From Sphingomonas sinipercae (GTDB lineage: Bacteria > Pseudomonadota > Alphaproteobacteria > Sphingomonadales > Sphingomonadaceae): a DNA stretch of 64,000 nucleotides. Every line of letters begins with the position of its first letter. Within the stretch, counting starts at the first letter, position 1. Shown here piece by piece: positions 18,996 to 29,825 of the stretch. A program made the position numbers and the translations under genes. Location: the NCBI RefSeq assembly GCF_011302055.1, contig NZ_CP049871.1, positions 578,501-642,500 on the forward strand, read 5' to 3'. Below the pieces are notes generated by a model. The model was not told the origin of the DNA, made no database searches, and saw only the letters and a program-made list of their open reading frames with translations.

Positions 18996-19735
18996 ACGAT
19001 CGCCGCGCGGGCAGCGTCCTGGAGCTGCTTCATCAGTGCCTTGTGCGGGAACGGGCCGTGGCTGATGCGGGCGACGCCGGCGCTGGCCCATTCGGACTTT
19101 GAAGGCGCGCCGGGGAAGGCGATGACGTTGAGCGGTAACGGCACCTCGCGAACGATGCGCTCGATCTGGCGCGGGTCGGCGAGGCGCGGGACGAAGAAGC
19201 CGTTTGCGCCGGCACCGGCGAAGGCCTTGCCGCGTTCGATGACCTGATCGATCACCGCATCGCCATGGTCCTGCGTCTTCAGCAACAGGTCCGTGCGCGC
19301 GTTGATGAAGAACGACTCGCCAACGGCGCTCCGGATGGCCTCGATCCTGCGGCATTGCAGGTCGAGCGGGTGAAGCCCTTCGCCGCCGATAACCTGGTCT
19401 TCGAAGTTGCAGCCGACTGCGCCGGTAGCGGCGAGACGGGCGACATTGCGCCCGCCCTCCTCCGGATCCGTTGAATAAGCGCCTTCGAAGTCGATCGTTA
19501 CCGGAAGCGCGACTGCGTCAACGATCCGCTTCGCATTCGCCAAGGCAAAATCGATCGGCACCTGCTCCCCATCGGCAAAGCCGTTGGCGTCGGCGACGGG
19601 ATGGCTTCCGGTCGCAAGCGCCTTCGCGCCCGCTTCGACCACGGCAAGCGCGCTGCCGACGTCCCAAATGTTGTAAAGCACGACCGGGTCGCCGGGCACG
19701 TGCAGCGTCGCGAATGTCTCGAACTTGCTTGTCAT
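18992..19735 (-). CDS. Isocitrate lyase / PEP mutase family enzyme
   Basis: This 247-residue TIM-barrel protein belongs to the ICL/PEPM superfamily that makes or breaks C-C or C-P bonds of 2-oxo acids. Motifs include VLYNIWDVGSALAVVEAG, VPIDFALANAKRIV, VTIDFEGAYS (metal region), AVGCNFEDQVIGGEG, FFINARTDLLL and GANGFFVPRLADP. The reaction (for example oxaloacetate decarboxylation or carboxy-PEP type cleavage) cannot be fixed from sequence. AGGAGACC precedes the ATG at 19733-19735. Confidence 0.85.
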   Translation of the reverse strand: MTSKFETFATLHVPGDPVVLYNIWDVGSALAVVEAGAKALATGSHPVADANGFADGEQVPIDFALANAKRIVDAVALPVTIDFEGAYSTDPEEGGRNVARLAATGAVGCNFEDQVIGGEGLHPLDLQCRRIEAIRSAVGESFFINARTDLLLKTQDHGDAVIDQVIERGKAFAGAGANGFFVPRLADPRQIERIVREVPLPLNVIAFPGAPSKSEWASAGVARISHGPFPHKALMKQLQDAARAAIV

Positions 19736-19852
19736 GTGGGTCTCCTGCGAACCGAGGCCGGCTATTAGCACCTGCGCGAAGGCGAAGACATTGGCCTCTA
19801 GCCGGGTAAGCCCGGATGATGCTTAATGACGTCAATTGGGGGAGGGCGGACA

Positions 19853-21589
19853 ATGAAGCGCATTCTGCTTTGGGCGATCCTAGCGGGTATCGCTGCACCG
19901 GCGGCAACCGCGGCGCCGCAGGTGACGGCGCTCGTCGGCGGCACCATCGTCGACGGCAATGGCGGTGCGGCGATCAAGGACGGCGTTATCCTGCTGCAGG
20001 GCGACAGGATCCTCGCCACCGGGCCGCGCTCGACCGTCGCGATACCCAAGGGCGCAACACGCGTCGATGTGTCGGGCAAGTGGCTGACCCCTGGCCTCAT
20101 CGACGCGCACGTGCATTTCTTCCAATCGGGCGGGCTGTACACGCGTCCCGATGGGGTCGACCTCACCAAGGTCGTGCCTTACGCCAAGGATATCGAGCGG
20201 TCGAAGGCGCGGCTCGACGAAACCTTCGCCCGCTACCTAGCCAGCGGCGTCACCACCGTCGTCGATGCCGGCGGCCCGTTATGGAATTTCGAAGTGCGGC
20301 GTCGCGCGATGGCGAGCGGACGAGCGCCGCGCGTGGCGGTCGCCGGACCGCTGATCGCGACCGAACCCACCGAACCGCAAAAGCACCTTGGCGTCGACGA
20401 CCGGCCGATCATTTCCGCCGCCAATGTCGAGGAAGCGCAGCGCCTGGCGCGGGCGCAGCTCGCCTACAAACCTGAGCTGATCAAGATTTGGGGCATTGGG
20501 TCCGGCGCAAGCGGTGCTGCGAAGCTTCGCGACATCACTCGCGCGGTCGTCGCAGTCGCCCATCCCGCCGGCGTCCGCGTAGCGGTGCATGCGACTGAGC
20601 TTTTAAACGCGCAGGCGGCGCTGGACGGTGGCGCCGACATCCTGGTGCACAGCGTCGACGATGCCGCCCTCACGCCCAAATTCATCGGCGACCTCAAGGC
20701 CGGCAATCACGTTTACGTGACGACCGCTGTGGTCGGAGAGGGCTATGGCGACGCCTTCAAGGGGCGGCCGGAACTGCTGCCGATCGAGCGCAAGCTGGGC
20801 GACCCAGTTATCATCCAGTCGCTTTACGAAATTCCGGCAGCCTTTGCGGAGAAGGTTGCGGGCCTGCTTCCGCCGAGCAGCATCAAGCAGATCCTGGTCA
20901 ATGCCAAGACACTGGTTGATTCGGGGGTCCGGGTGGCCGCCGGCACCGATGCCGGAAATATCGGCACGTTGCACGGGCCGGCCATTCATCGCGAGCTCCA
21001 GTTGCTGTCGACGGCCGGGCTCACGCCGGCGCAGGTTCTGACCGCAGCAACGCGTGACGCTGGGTTCGTCTATGCCAGCAAGCCTGACATCGGGCTGATC
21101 AGGCCCGGCTATCGCGCCGACGTGCTGGTGCTCGACGCCGACCCGCTCGCCGACGTCGCCAACTTGCAGAAGATCGCGACCGTCTGGTCACGCGGCAAGG
21201 CGATCGATCCGGCCACGTTGTTGCCCGACACCCCCGAAAGCGTCGTGCAGCGGCAGCTGGAACGGTACAATGCGCACGACCTGGACGGTTTCCTCGGTAC
21301 GTATGCCGACGAAGCTCAAATCTTCGACTTGCCGCACACGAAGCCGAGCATGTCCGGCAAGGCGACGATGCGGGAAGTCTATGGCAAGCTATTTGCCAAA
21401 TACCCGCAAGTGCATTGCCGGGTCGCCAATCGCATCGTCGAAGGTAGGTTCGTCACCGACCAGGAGGTCTGCACCGACGGCAGCAACAAGCCGCCGATGC
21501 ACGCCGGCGCGACTTACGAGGTGGTCAACGGCGCGATCCTGCGGGTCTGGTTCACCGACCCGCAAGCGCCGTTCGACGACAACAAGTAA
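19853..21589 (+). CDS. Exported amidohydrolase with C-terminal SnoaL/NTF2-like domain
   Basis: This 578-residue protein has a Sec signal peptide (cleavage near ATAAP, residue 21). The amidohydrolase domain shows the HVH metal pair in LTPGLIDAHVHFF (about 86-88), a likely carboxylated-lysine region PELIKIWGIG, VAVHATEL and ADILVHSVDD histidines, and AAGTDAGNIG near residue 365. It resembles imidazolonepropionase-like or prolidase-type hydrolases. After about residue 460 the sequence changes to a SnoaL/NTF2-like fold (VVQRQLERYNAHDLDGFLGT ... FDLPHTKPSMSGKATMREVY ... YEVVNGAILRVWF). GGAGGGCGG precedes the ATG. Confidence 0.85.
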   Translation: MKRILLWAILAGIAAPAATAAPQVTALVGGTIVDGNGGAAIKDGVILLQGDRILATGPRSTVAIPKGATRVDVSGKWLTPGLIDAHVHFFQSGGLYTRPDGVDLTKVVPYAKDIERSKARLDETFARYLASGVTTVVDAGGPLWNFEVRRRAMASGRAPRVAVAGPLIATEPTEPQKHLGVDDRPIISAANVEEAQRLARAQLAYKPELIKIWGIGSGASGAAKLRDITRAVVAVAHPAGVRVAVHATELLNAQAALDGGADILVHSVDDAALTPKFIGDLKAGNHVYVTTAVVGEGYGDAFKGRPELLPIERKLGDPVIIQSLYEIPAAFAEKVAGLLPPSSIKQILVNAKTLVDSGVRVAAGTDAGNIGTLHGPAIHRELQLLSTAGLTPAQVLTAATRDAGFVYASKPDIGLIRPGYRADVLVLDADPLADVANLQKIATVWSRGKAIDPATLLPDTPESVVQRQLERYNAHDLDGFLGTYADEAQIFDLPHTKPSMSGKATMREVYGKLFAKYPQVHCRVANRIVEGRFVTDQEVCTDGSNKPPMHAGATYEVVNGAILRVWFTDPQAPFDDNK

Positions 21590-21595
21590 ATCAGG

Positions 21596-23317
<1,722 letters not shown>

Positions 23318-23358
23318 CGGGCGCTTGTAGCAGCGCGGCCCGCGCTGCGGCAAACGGC

Positions 23359-24162
23359 TTAGTGGACGAACCGCGCGACGACGTCGCGATAGCTTCGGCT
23401 GACTTTCACTTGCGCGCCGGAGTCCAGCACCAGGAAGCATTCGCCATTGGTATGCGGCTTCACTTGCCGGACCAGGTCGAGATTAACGATGGTCGAGCGG
23501 TGAACGCGCTGGAACCGCCTCGGATCGAGGCGCTTTTCCAGGTCCTTCATCGTTTCGCGAAGGATCAGCGTGTTGTCGCCGGTCTGGATGCACATGTAAT
23601 CGCCGGCGGCATCGATCCGCTCGATCGTGTCCACGTCGACGCGGAAGATCTGCCCCTGGTCCTTGATGTTGATCATTTTCTCGAAGCGGTTCGATGCGTG
23701 CGCCTCGGGCTCGCCATCGGCCATTTCTTCCGCTGCTTCGGGGGCGTGTTCCGCAAGCGCTTCCTTGAGCCGGCCGGCTTCCTCCGCGCTCCGCTTTTCC
23801 TGCAGGCGCAGCCGCACCCGGTCGAGGCATGAGGCGAGTCGGTCTTCGTCCACCGGCTTCATCAGATAATCGACGGCCTGCGCATCGAAGGCGCGAAGCG
23901 CGTGGTCGCCGTAAGCAGTGACGAAGACGAACAGGGGCGGCTCGACCTCCATCAGACCCTGGATGACCGAAAATCCGTCAAAGCCCGGCATCTGGATGTC
24001 GAGGAAGACGAGGTCGGGCTTGTCGGTCTTGATCGCGCGGATCGCTTCGCGCCCATTGGCCGCGGTGCCGATCACCTCGACGTCGTCATGGGCTTCCAGT
24101 CGGAGCCGAAGCCCCTGTGTGGCAAGCGGTTCGTCATCGACCAAAATGGTCCGGATGCTCAT
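23359..24162 (-). CDS. LytTR-family response regulator
   Basis: This 267-residue protein has an N-terminal receiver domain (acidic pocket DD at 9-10, phosphoacceptor D55 in VFLDIQMPG, TAYGDHALRAF, K in YLMKPVDEDRL). A charged linker of about 40 residues follows, then a C-terminal LytTR DNA-binding domain from about 165 (RVDVDTIERIDAAGDYMCIQ ... FQRVHRSTIVNLDLVRQVKPH ... VKVSRSYRDVV). It overlaps the stop of the upstream kinase by one base (TGATG), so the pair is one operon. The regulated genes are unknown. Confidence 0.95.
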   Translation of the reverse strand: MSIRTILVDDEPLATQGLRLRLEAHDDVEVIGTAANGREAIRAIKTDKPDLVFLDIQMPGFDGFSVIQGLMEVEPPLFVFVTAYGDHALRAFDAQAVDYLMKPVDEDRLASCLDRVRLRLQEKRSAEEAGRLKEALAEHAPEAAEEMADGEPEAHASNRFEKMINIKDQGQIFRVDVDTIERIDAAGDYMCIQTGDNTLILRETMKDLEKRLDPRRFQRVHRSTIVNLDLVRQVKPHTNGECFLVLDSGAQVKVSRSYRDVVARFVH

Positions 24163-25334
24163 CAGTCCTTGTCTCCGCTCTCGTAGGGAATTTCTACGAC
24201 AACGCTGAAACCCCCATGTTCGTTCTTCCGCGTCGTAAACGCGTGTGAATTTCCATAGGCCTGGGCCAGCCGCTCGCGGATGTTGGCAAGGCCGACGCCG
24301 GTCGATGGGGTCGCTGCAAGGTCCGCGCCTTCGCCGTTGCCATTGTCGGCAACCTCGATCCGAACGGACTGCGCTTCACGCCGCGCCGTCAGCCAGATGT
24401 CGGCGCCGACTTCGCTTGGGGTGACCGCATATTTGATCGCATTTTCGATCAGCGGCTGCAGCAACAGCGACGGCAGGCGAGCGCCGATCGTCTCGGACTC
24501 GATCTTGAAATGCGGGCGGAGCCGATCCTCGAACCGCATCTTTTCGATCTCGAGGTAGAGCTTTAGCGTCTCGACCTCTTGGGCGAGCGTCACTTTCGCC
24601 GTCGATTCATTGGCCAGGGTGTAGCGCAGGAAGGACGACAGGCGCGCCAGCATCGCGTTGGCCCGCTCCGTCTGCTTGAGCAGCACCAGCGTCGAAATCG
24701 AATTGAGCGTGTTGAACAGGAAGTGTGGGTTGAGCTGATAGCGGAGCATCGCCAACTGCGCCGACGACGCCTGACTTTCCAGCCGCTCCCGCTGGTGGAT
24801 CTGCTCTTCCAGCAGGATGTAATAATTGATTCCGTAATAAAGCGCCGTCCAGGCGGCGAGCAGCGAGAAATTGAGCAGGATCGCGCCGAGATACTCGAAG
24901 CCCATCGGCCGGGAATCCGGCTTCAGGAAGGTCGCGTAGCTCCACGTTTCGATCACCGAAAAGATGGTCGAGGCGAGCACCACCGCGATCAGCGAAAGCA
25001 CCGCGGTCCAGATCACCCGCATCTTGATCAGCCGGCGGAACAGCGCGCCCATCAGCAAGGTCAACGAATAGCCGGTGGCGGTCAGCAGCGCGGTGTGGAC
25101 AAGCCACATCGCGCCCATGCTGTTGGCGAAGCCGGACAGCGAACGGAGGATGAAATAACCGCTCCAGCCGAACCCCTGGAGGAACCAGAAGGCGCGGTTC
25201 TTGTCCTGGAAGAAGGGGGCGTCGAGCCCAACGCCTTCAAGGATCGGGCGCGCCGGCGAATTGACGCGCGGCGTCTCCGACCGGCGGCGCTCGGGTCGAT
25301 CGGGCTGCGTCAAAGCTACGCTGTCGGTCGCCAT
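24162..25334 (-). CDS. LytS/YehU-type sensor histidine kinase
   Basis: This 390-residue membrane kinase has four hydrophobic helices between residues about 48 and 175. The His_kinase domain follows with phosphoacceptor H204 in QLNPHFLFNTLNSIS, then an HATPase domain with LLLQPLIENAIKYAV (N-box), VADNGNGEG (G1) and TGVGLANIRERLAQAYG (G2). Its partner is the LytTR regulator immediately downstream. The start at 25332-25334 was chosen over an upstream one at 25559, which gives an Ala-rich non-homologous stretch overlapping the divergent M1 peptidase gene. Confidence 0.93.
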   Translation of the reverse strand: MATDSVALTQPDRPERRRSETPRVNSPARPILEGVGLDAPFFQDKNRAFWFLQGFGWSGYFILRSLSGFANSMGAMWLVHTALLTATGYSLTLLMGALFRRLIKMRVIWTAVLSLIAVVLASTIFSVIETWSYATFLKPDSRPMGFEYLGAILLNFSLLAAWTALYYGINYYILLEEQIHQRERLESQASSAQLAMLRYQLNPHFLFNTLNSISTLVLLKQTERANAMLARLSSFLRYTLANESTAKVTLAQEVETLKLYLEIEKMRFEDRLRPHFKIESETIGARLPSLLLQPLIENAIKYAVTPSEVGADIWLTARREAQSVRIEVADNGNGEGADLAATPSTGVGLANIRERLAQAYGNSHAFTTRKNEHGGFSVVVEIPYESGDKD

Positions 25335-25401
25335 CGCGATCGATATAGGCCGGAGGCTTGGCCATTGCGAGACACCCGTATCCCGTGCAGGAGCTTGGGC
25401 C

Positions 25402-27339
25402 ATGTCCAGCTTACGCCTCCTGCTTGCGACAGCCGCTGCTGCCGCCCTCGCCTCATGCCAGTCCGTGGCCCCCAACCTTGCATCGATGACGCCGCAGCCG
25501 TCGCCGGTCGCGGCCGCACCCATCGCCCCGGTGCTCGCCACCGCCGACGCGGTCGACATTCACTCCTATGCGCGGCCGCTGGAAGCGCGGGTCACGCATG
25601 TGAGCCTGGACCTGGCGGTCGACTTCGAAACCAGGCGCCTGTCGGGGACTGCGGCGCTGGATATCGTCCGCCGGCCCGACGCGCGGGAAATCGTGCTCGA
25701 CGATCGCGGTCTTGAGATCCAGTCGATCGTCGATGGGTCCGGTGCGCCGCTCCAGTATAGCGTCGGGACTTCGGATCCCCAGCTCGGCTCGCCGCTGGCG
25801 ATCGCCCTTCGGCCGGACACCCGCCGGATCGTCATTCGCTATGCGTCGGCCTCCGACGCCGGGGCGCTCCAGTGGCTGACCCCGCAGCAGACCGCGGGCA
25901 AGCGTTTGCCGTATCTGTTCAGCCAGGGGCAGGCGATCGAGAACCGGAGCTGGATCCCGACCCAGGATTCACCTGGCGTCCGCCAGAGCTGGGAGGCGCG
26001 GATTACCGTTCCGACCGGGCTGGTGGCGGTGATGAGCGCGCCATCGGCTGGTCCCGGACGTTCGAACGAGCGGGACCCCGGCCATGTCACCTACAGCTTC
26101 CGGATGCCGCACAGCGTGGCGCCCTACATGATCGCGATTGCCGTCGGCGATGTCCGCTTCCAGTCGCTCGGCCCGCGTTCCGGCGTCTGGACGGAACCGT
26201 CGACGATCGCCGCGGCCGCCCGCGAGCTTGAAGACACCGAAAAGATGATCGCGGCTGCCGAAGCGCTCTACGGGCCCTATCTGTGGGGCCGCTACGATCT
26301 GCTCGTCCTGCCGCCGTCCTTCCCGTTTGGGGGGATGGAAAACCCGACGCTCACCTTCCTGACGCCAACCTTCATTGCCGGCGACAAGAGCCTCGTCAGC
26401 CTGGTTGCGCACGAACTTGCGCACAGTTGGTCGGGAAATCTCGCCACCAACGCGACCTGGGCCGACTTCTGGCTGAACGAGGGGATGACGACTTACGCCA
26501 CCTATCGGATCGTCGAATCGCTTTACGGCCCGAAACTCGCGGCGCAGCAATATGCCAACGGCTTCGATGCGATGATGACGGCGATCGACGACGCGGGCGG
26601 CATGAAGGCGCCGGATTCGCGGCTTCACATCGACTTGAAGGGCCGCCACCCGGACGATGGCCTGACCGATGTCGCTTATGAAAAGGGCGCTGCCTTCCTG
26701 CGCACGATCGAGCATGTCGCCGGGCGCGAGCGCTTCGATGCCTGGCTGAAAGGCTGGTTCGGGTGGCACCGTTTCGAGCCGGTGACGTCGGCGATCTTCC
26801 TTGCCGACATTCGGCAGAACCTGGTGCGGGGCGACGCTGCGCTGGAGCAAAAGCTGATGCTCGACGCATGGGTTTACGAGCCCGGGCTGCCGTCGAACCT
26901 GGTCAGGCCCGACCCCGCAGCGTTCGCGAACGTCGATGCCGCGGTGTCGCGCTTTGCGTCGAATGGCACGATCCCGTCGCAGCTCTGGGCGAGCTGGAAC
27001 ACCGACGAGCGCCTGCGCTTCGTCAACCGGCTGCCGCGCAAGATTACCAAGCAGCGCCTTGGCGCGCTCGACCGGGCGCTGTCTCTGTCGGAAACCGGGA
27101 ACAATGAAGTGCTGTTCGCCTGGCTCAGCCTTGCCGTTGCCAACCGCTACGGCGCCGCGGTCCCGGCCCTCGAGCGTTTCCTCACCACCCAGGGACGCCG
27201 TAAGTTCGTGGCGCCGCTGATCAAGGCGCTGGCCAAGGACAGCGCTTGGGGCCGGCCGATCGCTTCGCGGGTCTACCGGGTTGCGCGGCCGCTCTATCAC
27301 CCGATCACCGCGCGCGGGCTCGACGAATTGAAGCTATAA
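25402..27339 (+). CDS. M1-family metallopeptidase (lipoprotein)
   Basis: This 645-residue protein has a type II signal peptide (AAAALASC, Cys near residue 19), suggesting envelope anchoring. It carries the exopeptidase motif GGMEN (about residue 309) and the zinc motif HELAHSWSGN with the downstream Glu in WLNEGMTTYATYR (about 337-360). The C-terminal helical domain is of the leukotriene-A4-hydrolase/aminopeptidase type. Likely role: N-terminal trimming of peptides in the periplasm. AGGAG lies at suitable spacing before ATG 25402. It is divergent from the sensor kinase. Confidence 0.93.
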   Translation: MSSLRLLLATAAAAALASCQSVAPNLASMTPQPSPVAAAPIAPVLATADAVDIHSYARPLEARVTHVSLDLAVDFETRRLSGTAALDIVRRPDAREIVLDDRGLEIQSIVDGSGAPLQYSVGTSDPQLGSPLAIALRPDTRRIVIRYASASDAGALQWLTPQQTAGKRLPYLFSQGQAIENRSWIPTQDSPGVRQSWEARITVPTGLVAVMSAPSAGPGRSNERDPGHVTYSFRMPHSVAPYMIAIAVGDVRFQSLGPRSGVWTEPSTIAAAARELEDTEKMIAAAEALYGPYLWGRYDLLVLPPSFPFGGMENPTLTFLTPTFIAGDKSLVSLVAHELAHSWSGNLATNATWADFWLNEGMTTYATYRIVESLYGPKLAAQQYANGFDAMMTAIDDAGGMKAPDSRLHIDLKGRHPDDGLTDVAYEKGAAFLRTIEHVAGRERFDAWLKGWFGWHRFEPVTSAIFLADIRQNLVRGDAALEQKLMLDAWVYEPGLPSNLVRPDPAAFANVDAAVSRFASNGTIPSQLWASWNTDERLRFVNRLPRKITKQRLGALDRALSLSETGNNEVLFAWLSLAVANRYGAAVPALERFLTTQGRRKFVAPLIKALAKDSAWGRPIASRVYRVARPLYHPITARGLDELKL

Positions 27340-27369
27340 CGGAAGGTCAGTCTTAACCGCGTCTCAACT

Positions 27370-27401
27370 CTCTTCCTCTAGTCGACCGGGAATAGGAAGA
27401 G
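27370..27401 (+). promoter_or_regulatory. Inverted repeat overlapping the Shine-Dalgarno of the GGDEF-EAL gene
   Basis: CTCTTCCT (27370-27377) and AGGAAGAG (27394-27401) form perfect 8-bp arms around a 16-base loop. The 3' arm contains the GGAAGAG ribosome-binding segment, 10 bases before ATG 27412. As RNA the hairpin could occlude initiation; this function is inferred. Confidence 0.35.
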
Positions 27402-27411
27402 CGGGACGCGG

Positions 27412-29748
27412 ATGTACGAAGCCCCTGACCGTTATAAGCGGATGATCTCGGCACGCCTGCCGGATGGCGGATCGCTGGCGTTTTCAGCGAAGGAAGCCGA
27501 AGCGGCAGCATCGCCGTTGCGTGACTCGCAGCTGATGGCTCGCGCCCAGCTCGCGCCGTTCTTCGCAGCGGCCAATGTCGTGGCGTCGGCGATGATGGTC
27601 GCTGCCCTTTGGGGCCAGGCCGAAATCGCATGGCTGTTCGGCTGGACCGCCGCGGTCGCCGCCGTGAACCTTGTGGCGATGCAGATCGCCCGCACCCAGG
27701 CGATTACCCACGTCGGGCGTTCCGGCCGGCGCGTTCCGGACTGGCTGCTGATCGGCGAAGTCGGCGTTCGCGCCGCTGTCTGGCTGTCGCTTCCGCTTTA
27801 CCTGTTCCATTCGCTGCCCCTGGCTGGCCAGGTCATCAGCGCCTCTATCATGGCCGGGCTTGGGATCGCGGCGCTGGGCCTGATTGTCTTCCTCCCCTGC
27901 GTCGTCGCGTGGATGGCCGCCTTTACCGGCGGCATTTGCGCCGTGTTGCTAATCGGCCGCAACAGCGTGCCGTTCGAACATATGCTGTCGATCCTGTTCA
28001 CGCTTGGGGTCGCCATCTTCGGCGTGCTGGCGGTCGCGCGCTGGGCCTTTACGCAGATGAAGACCAATGCCGACGTCGGCTCGCAAAGCGAAAGCGCGTC
28101 GTTGCTGCTGCAGGAATATGAGCAGCGCGGCGTCGGCTGGCTGTGGCAGGTCGATAGCGAAAACCGTGTGACTTACATCTCGTCGCGAATGACGGCGCTG
28201 CTCGGCCGGCCTGCGAACCAGCTGCTTGGCCATTCGCTTCCGTCGCTGCTTGGCGGCAATGCCGAGCTCGGCCGCAAGCTTCTCGACAAGCAGGCGTTCA
28301 ACCAGCTTGAAATGGAGCTGGAGACCGCGCGCGGGCCGCGCTGGATTTCGATCGCCGGCGATCCGATCATCGATACCGCCGGCCGCTTCGAGGGTTTCCG
28401 CGGCGTCGGCTCGGACATCACCGAGATCCGGCAGACGCAGGAGCGGCTGACGCACCTGGCCAACATGGACGTGCTTTCGGGCTTGCCGAACCGCGGCCGA
28501 GTCCGCCAGCTTTTGGGTGACGCCCTTCGGGCGGCCACCGCCGGCAACGTGCCGTGCGCGATCCTCTTCCTCGACCTCGACGGCTTCAAGCCGGTCAACG
28601 ACACCTTTGGCCACCCGAAGGGCGACGCCGTCCTGCGCGCGGTGGCCAAAAGGCTGATGGACCAGGTCGGGAACGACGGCCATGTCGGCCGCATGGGCGG
28701 TGACGAGTTCGCCATCGTCGTCACCGATGCGCAAAGCCGAAAACTGGTCGAGCAGATGTCCGACCGGATCATCGCCGCGATCAAGGAGCCGTACTTGATC
28801 GAAGGCACCGAAATTACCATCGGCGTGTCGATCGGCTGCGCGTTCGGCCCCATCGACGGCGCCACGGTCGACGACCTGATCCTCAAGGCCGACCTTGCGC
28901 TGTACCAAGCCAAGGACGCCGGCCGCGGCGTGGCCCGCTACTTCTCGTCCGAACTTCAGTCCGAACAGGAAGATCGCGTCCGCCTCGAAAGCGACCTGCG
29001 CTCCGCGCTTGCGGCCAAGCAGTTCCACCTCGTTTTCCAGCCGCTGATCAACGCCAAGTCGCAAAAGCTGGTCGGCTTCGAAGCCCTGCTTCGCTGGAAT
29101 CACCCGAACCGCGGGCTCGTTCCGCCCAACGTCTTCATCCCGGTGGCCGAGGAAATCGGCATGATGAATGCGATCGGCGACTGGGTGATCGAGGAATCCT
29201 GCCGGGCCGCAGCAACGTGGCCCGATTCCATCAGCGTCGCGCTGAACGTCAGCCCCAAGCAGATCGTCCTACCGGCGCTGCCCAACACGGTCAGCGAGGC
29301 GCTCGCCCGCCACCGCGTGCAGGCGAACCGGCTGGAGCTGGAAGTGACCGAAGGCGTCTTCCTCGGCGACAATGGGCCGACCCTCGACGTGCTTCGTCGG
29401 CTTCGGACGCTCGGCGTGGGCATTGCCCTCGACGACTTTGGAACCGGCTATTCTTCAATCGGCTATTTGAACAAGGCGATCTTCCACAAGCTGAAGATCG
29501 ACGGCAGCTTCGTTCGCGAAGCGGGCACCCGGTCGGAAAACATCGCCATCATCCAGTCGATCGTCCAGCTGGCCAAGAGCTTCCGCATGTCGGTCACCGC
29601 GGAAGGTGTCGAAACCGCCGAGGACTTCGAACGCATGCGCGACCTCGGGTGCGACACCATCCAGGGTTACCTGTTCGGCCGGCCGCTTTCCTATGAGCGG
29701 GCAAACCAGATGGTGATCGGCCTTTCGACCAAGCGGATGGCCAGTTAA
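27412..29748 (+). CDS. Membrane PAS-GGDEF-EAL cyclic-di-GMP enzyme
   Basis: This 778-residue protein has about five N-terminal membrane helices (residues 45-215), then a PAS domain (WLWQVDSENRVTYISSRMTALLG ... GFRGVGSDITEIRQTQERL), a GGDEF domain (MDVLSGLPNRGR ... LDLDGFKPVND ... GRMGGDEFA near 430) and an EAL domain (FEALLRW near 557, NVSPKQI, DDFGTGYSSIGYL, TAEGVET). Both GGDEF and EAL residues are intact, so synthesis and breakdown of c-di-GMP are both possible. The RxxD inhibitory site before GGDEF is absent, so product inhibition of the usual type is not expected. Confidence 0.95.
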   Translation: MYEAPDRYKRMISARLPDGGSLAFSAKEAEAAASPLRDSQLMARAQLAPFFAAANVVASAMMVAALWGQAEIAWLFGWTAAVAAVNLVAMQIARTQAITHVGRSGRRVPDWLLIGEVGVRAAVWLSLPLYLFHSLPLAGQVISASIMAGLGIAALGLIVFLPCVVAWMAAFTGGICAVLLIGRNSVPFEHMLSILFTLGVAIFGVLAVARWAFTQMKTNADVGSQSESASLLLQEYEQRGVGWLWQVDSENRVTYISSRMTALLGRPANQLLGHSLPSLLGGNAELGRKLLDKQAFNQLEMELETARGPRWISIAGDPIIDTAGRFEGFRGVGSDITEIRQTQERLTHLANMDVLSGLPNRGRVRQLLGDALRAATAGNVPCAILFLDLDGFKPVNDTFGHPKGDAVLRAVAKRLMDQVGNDGHVGRMGGDEFAIVVTDAQSRKLVEQMSDRIIAAIKEPYLIEGTEITIGVSIGCAFGPIDGATVDDLILKADLALYQAKDAGRGVARYFSSELQSEQEDRVRLESDLRSALAAKQFHLVFQPLINAKSQKLVGFEALLRWNHPNRGLVPPNVFIPVAEEIGMMNAIGDWVIEESCRAAATWPDSISVALNVSPKQIVLPALPNTVSEALARHRVQANRLELEVTEGVFLGDNGPTLDVLRRLRTLGVGIALDDFGTGYSSIGYLNKAIFHKLKIDGSFVREAGTRSENIAIIQSIVQLAKSFRMSVTAEGVETAEDFERMRDLGCDTIQGYLFGRPLSYERANQMVIGLSTKRMAS

Positions 29749-29825
29749 TCCACGCTTTCGGCGGCGCCGATGGATCGTGATGCGGTTCCCGCGTGTTCTC
29801 TTACGAAACCGCGAGGAGTGTAGCG

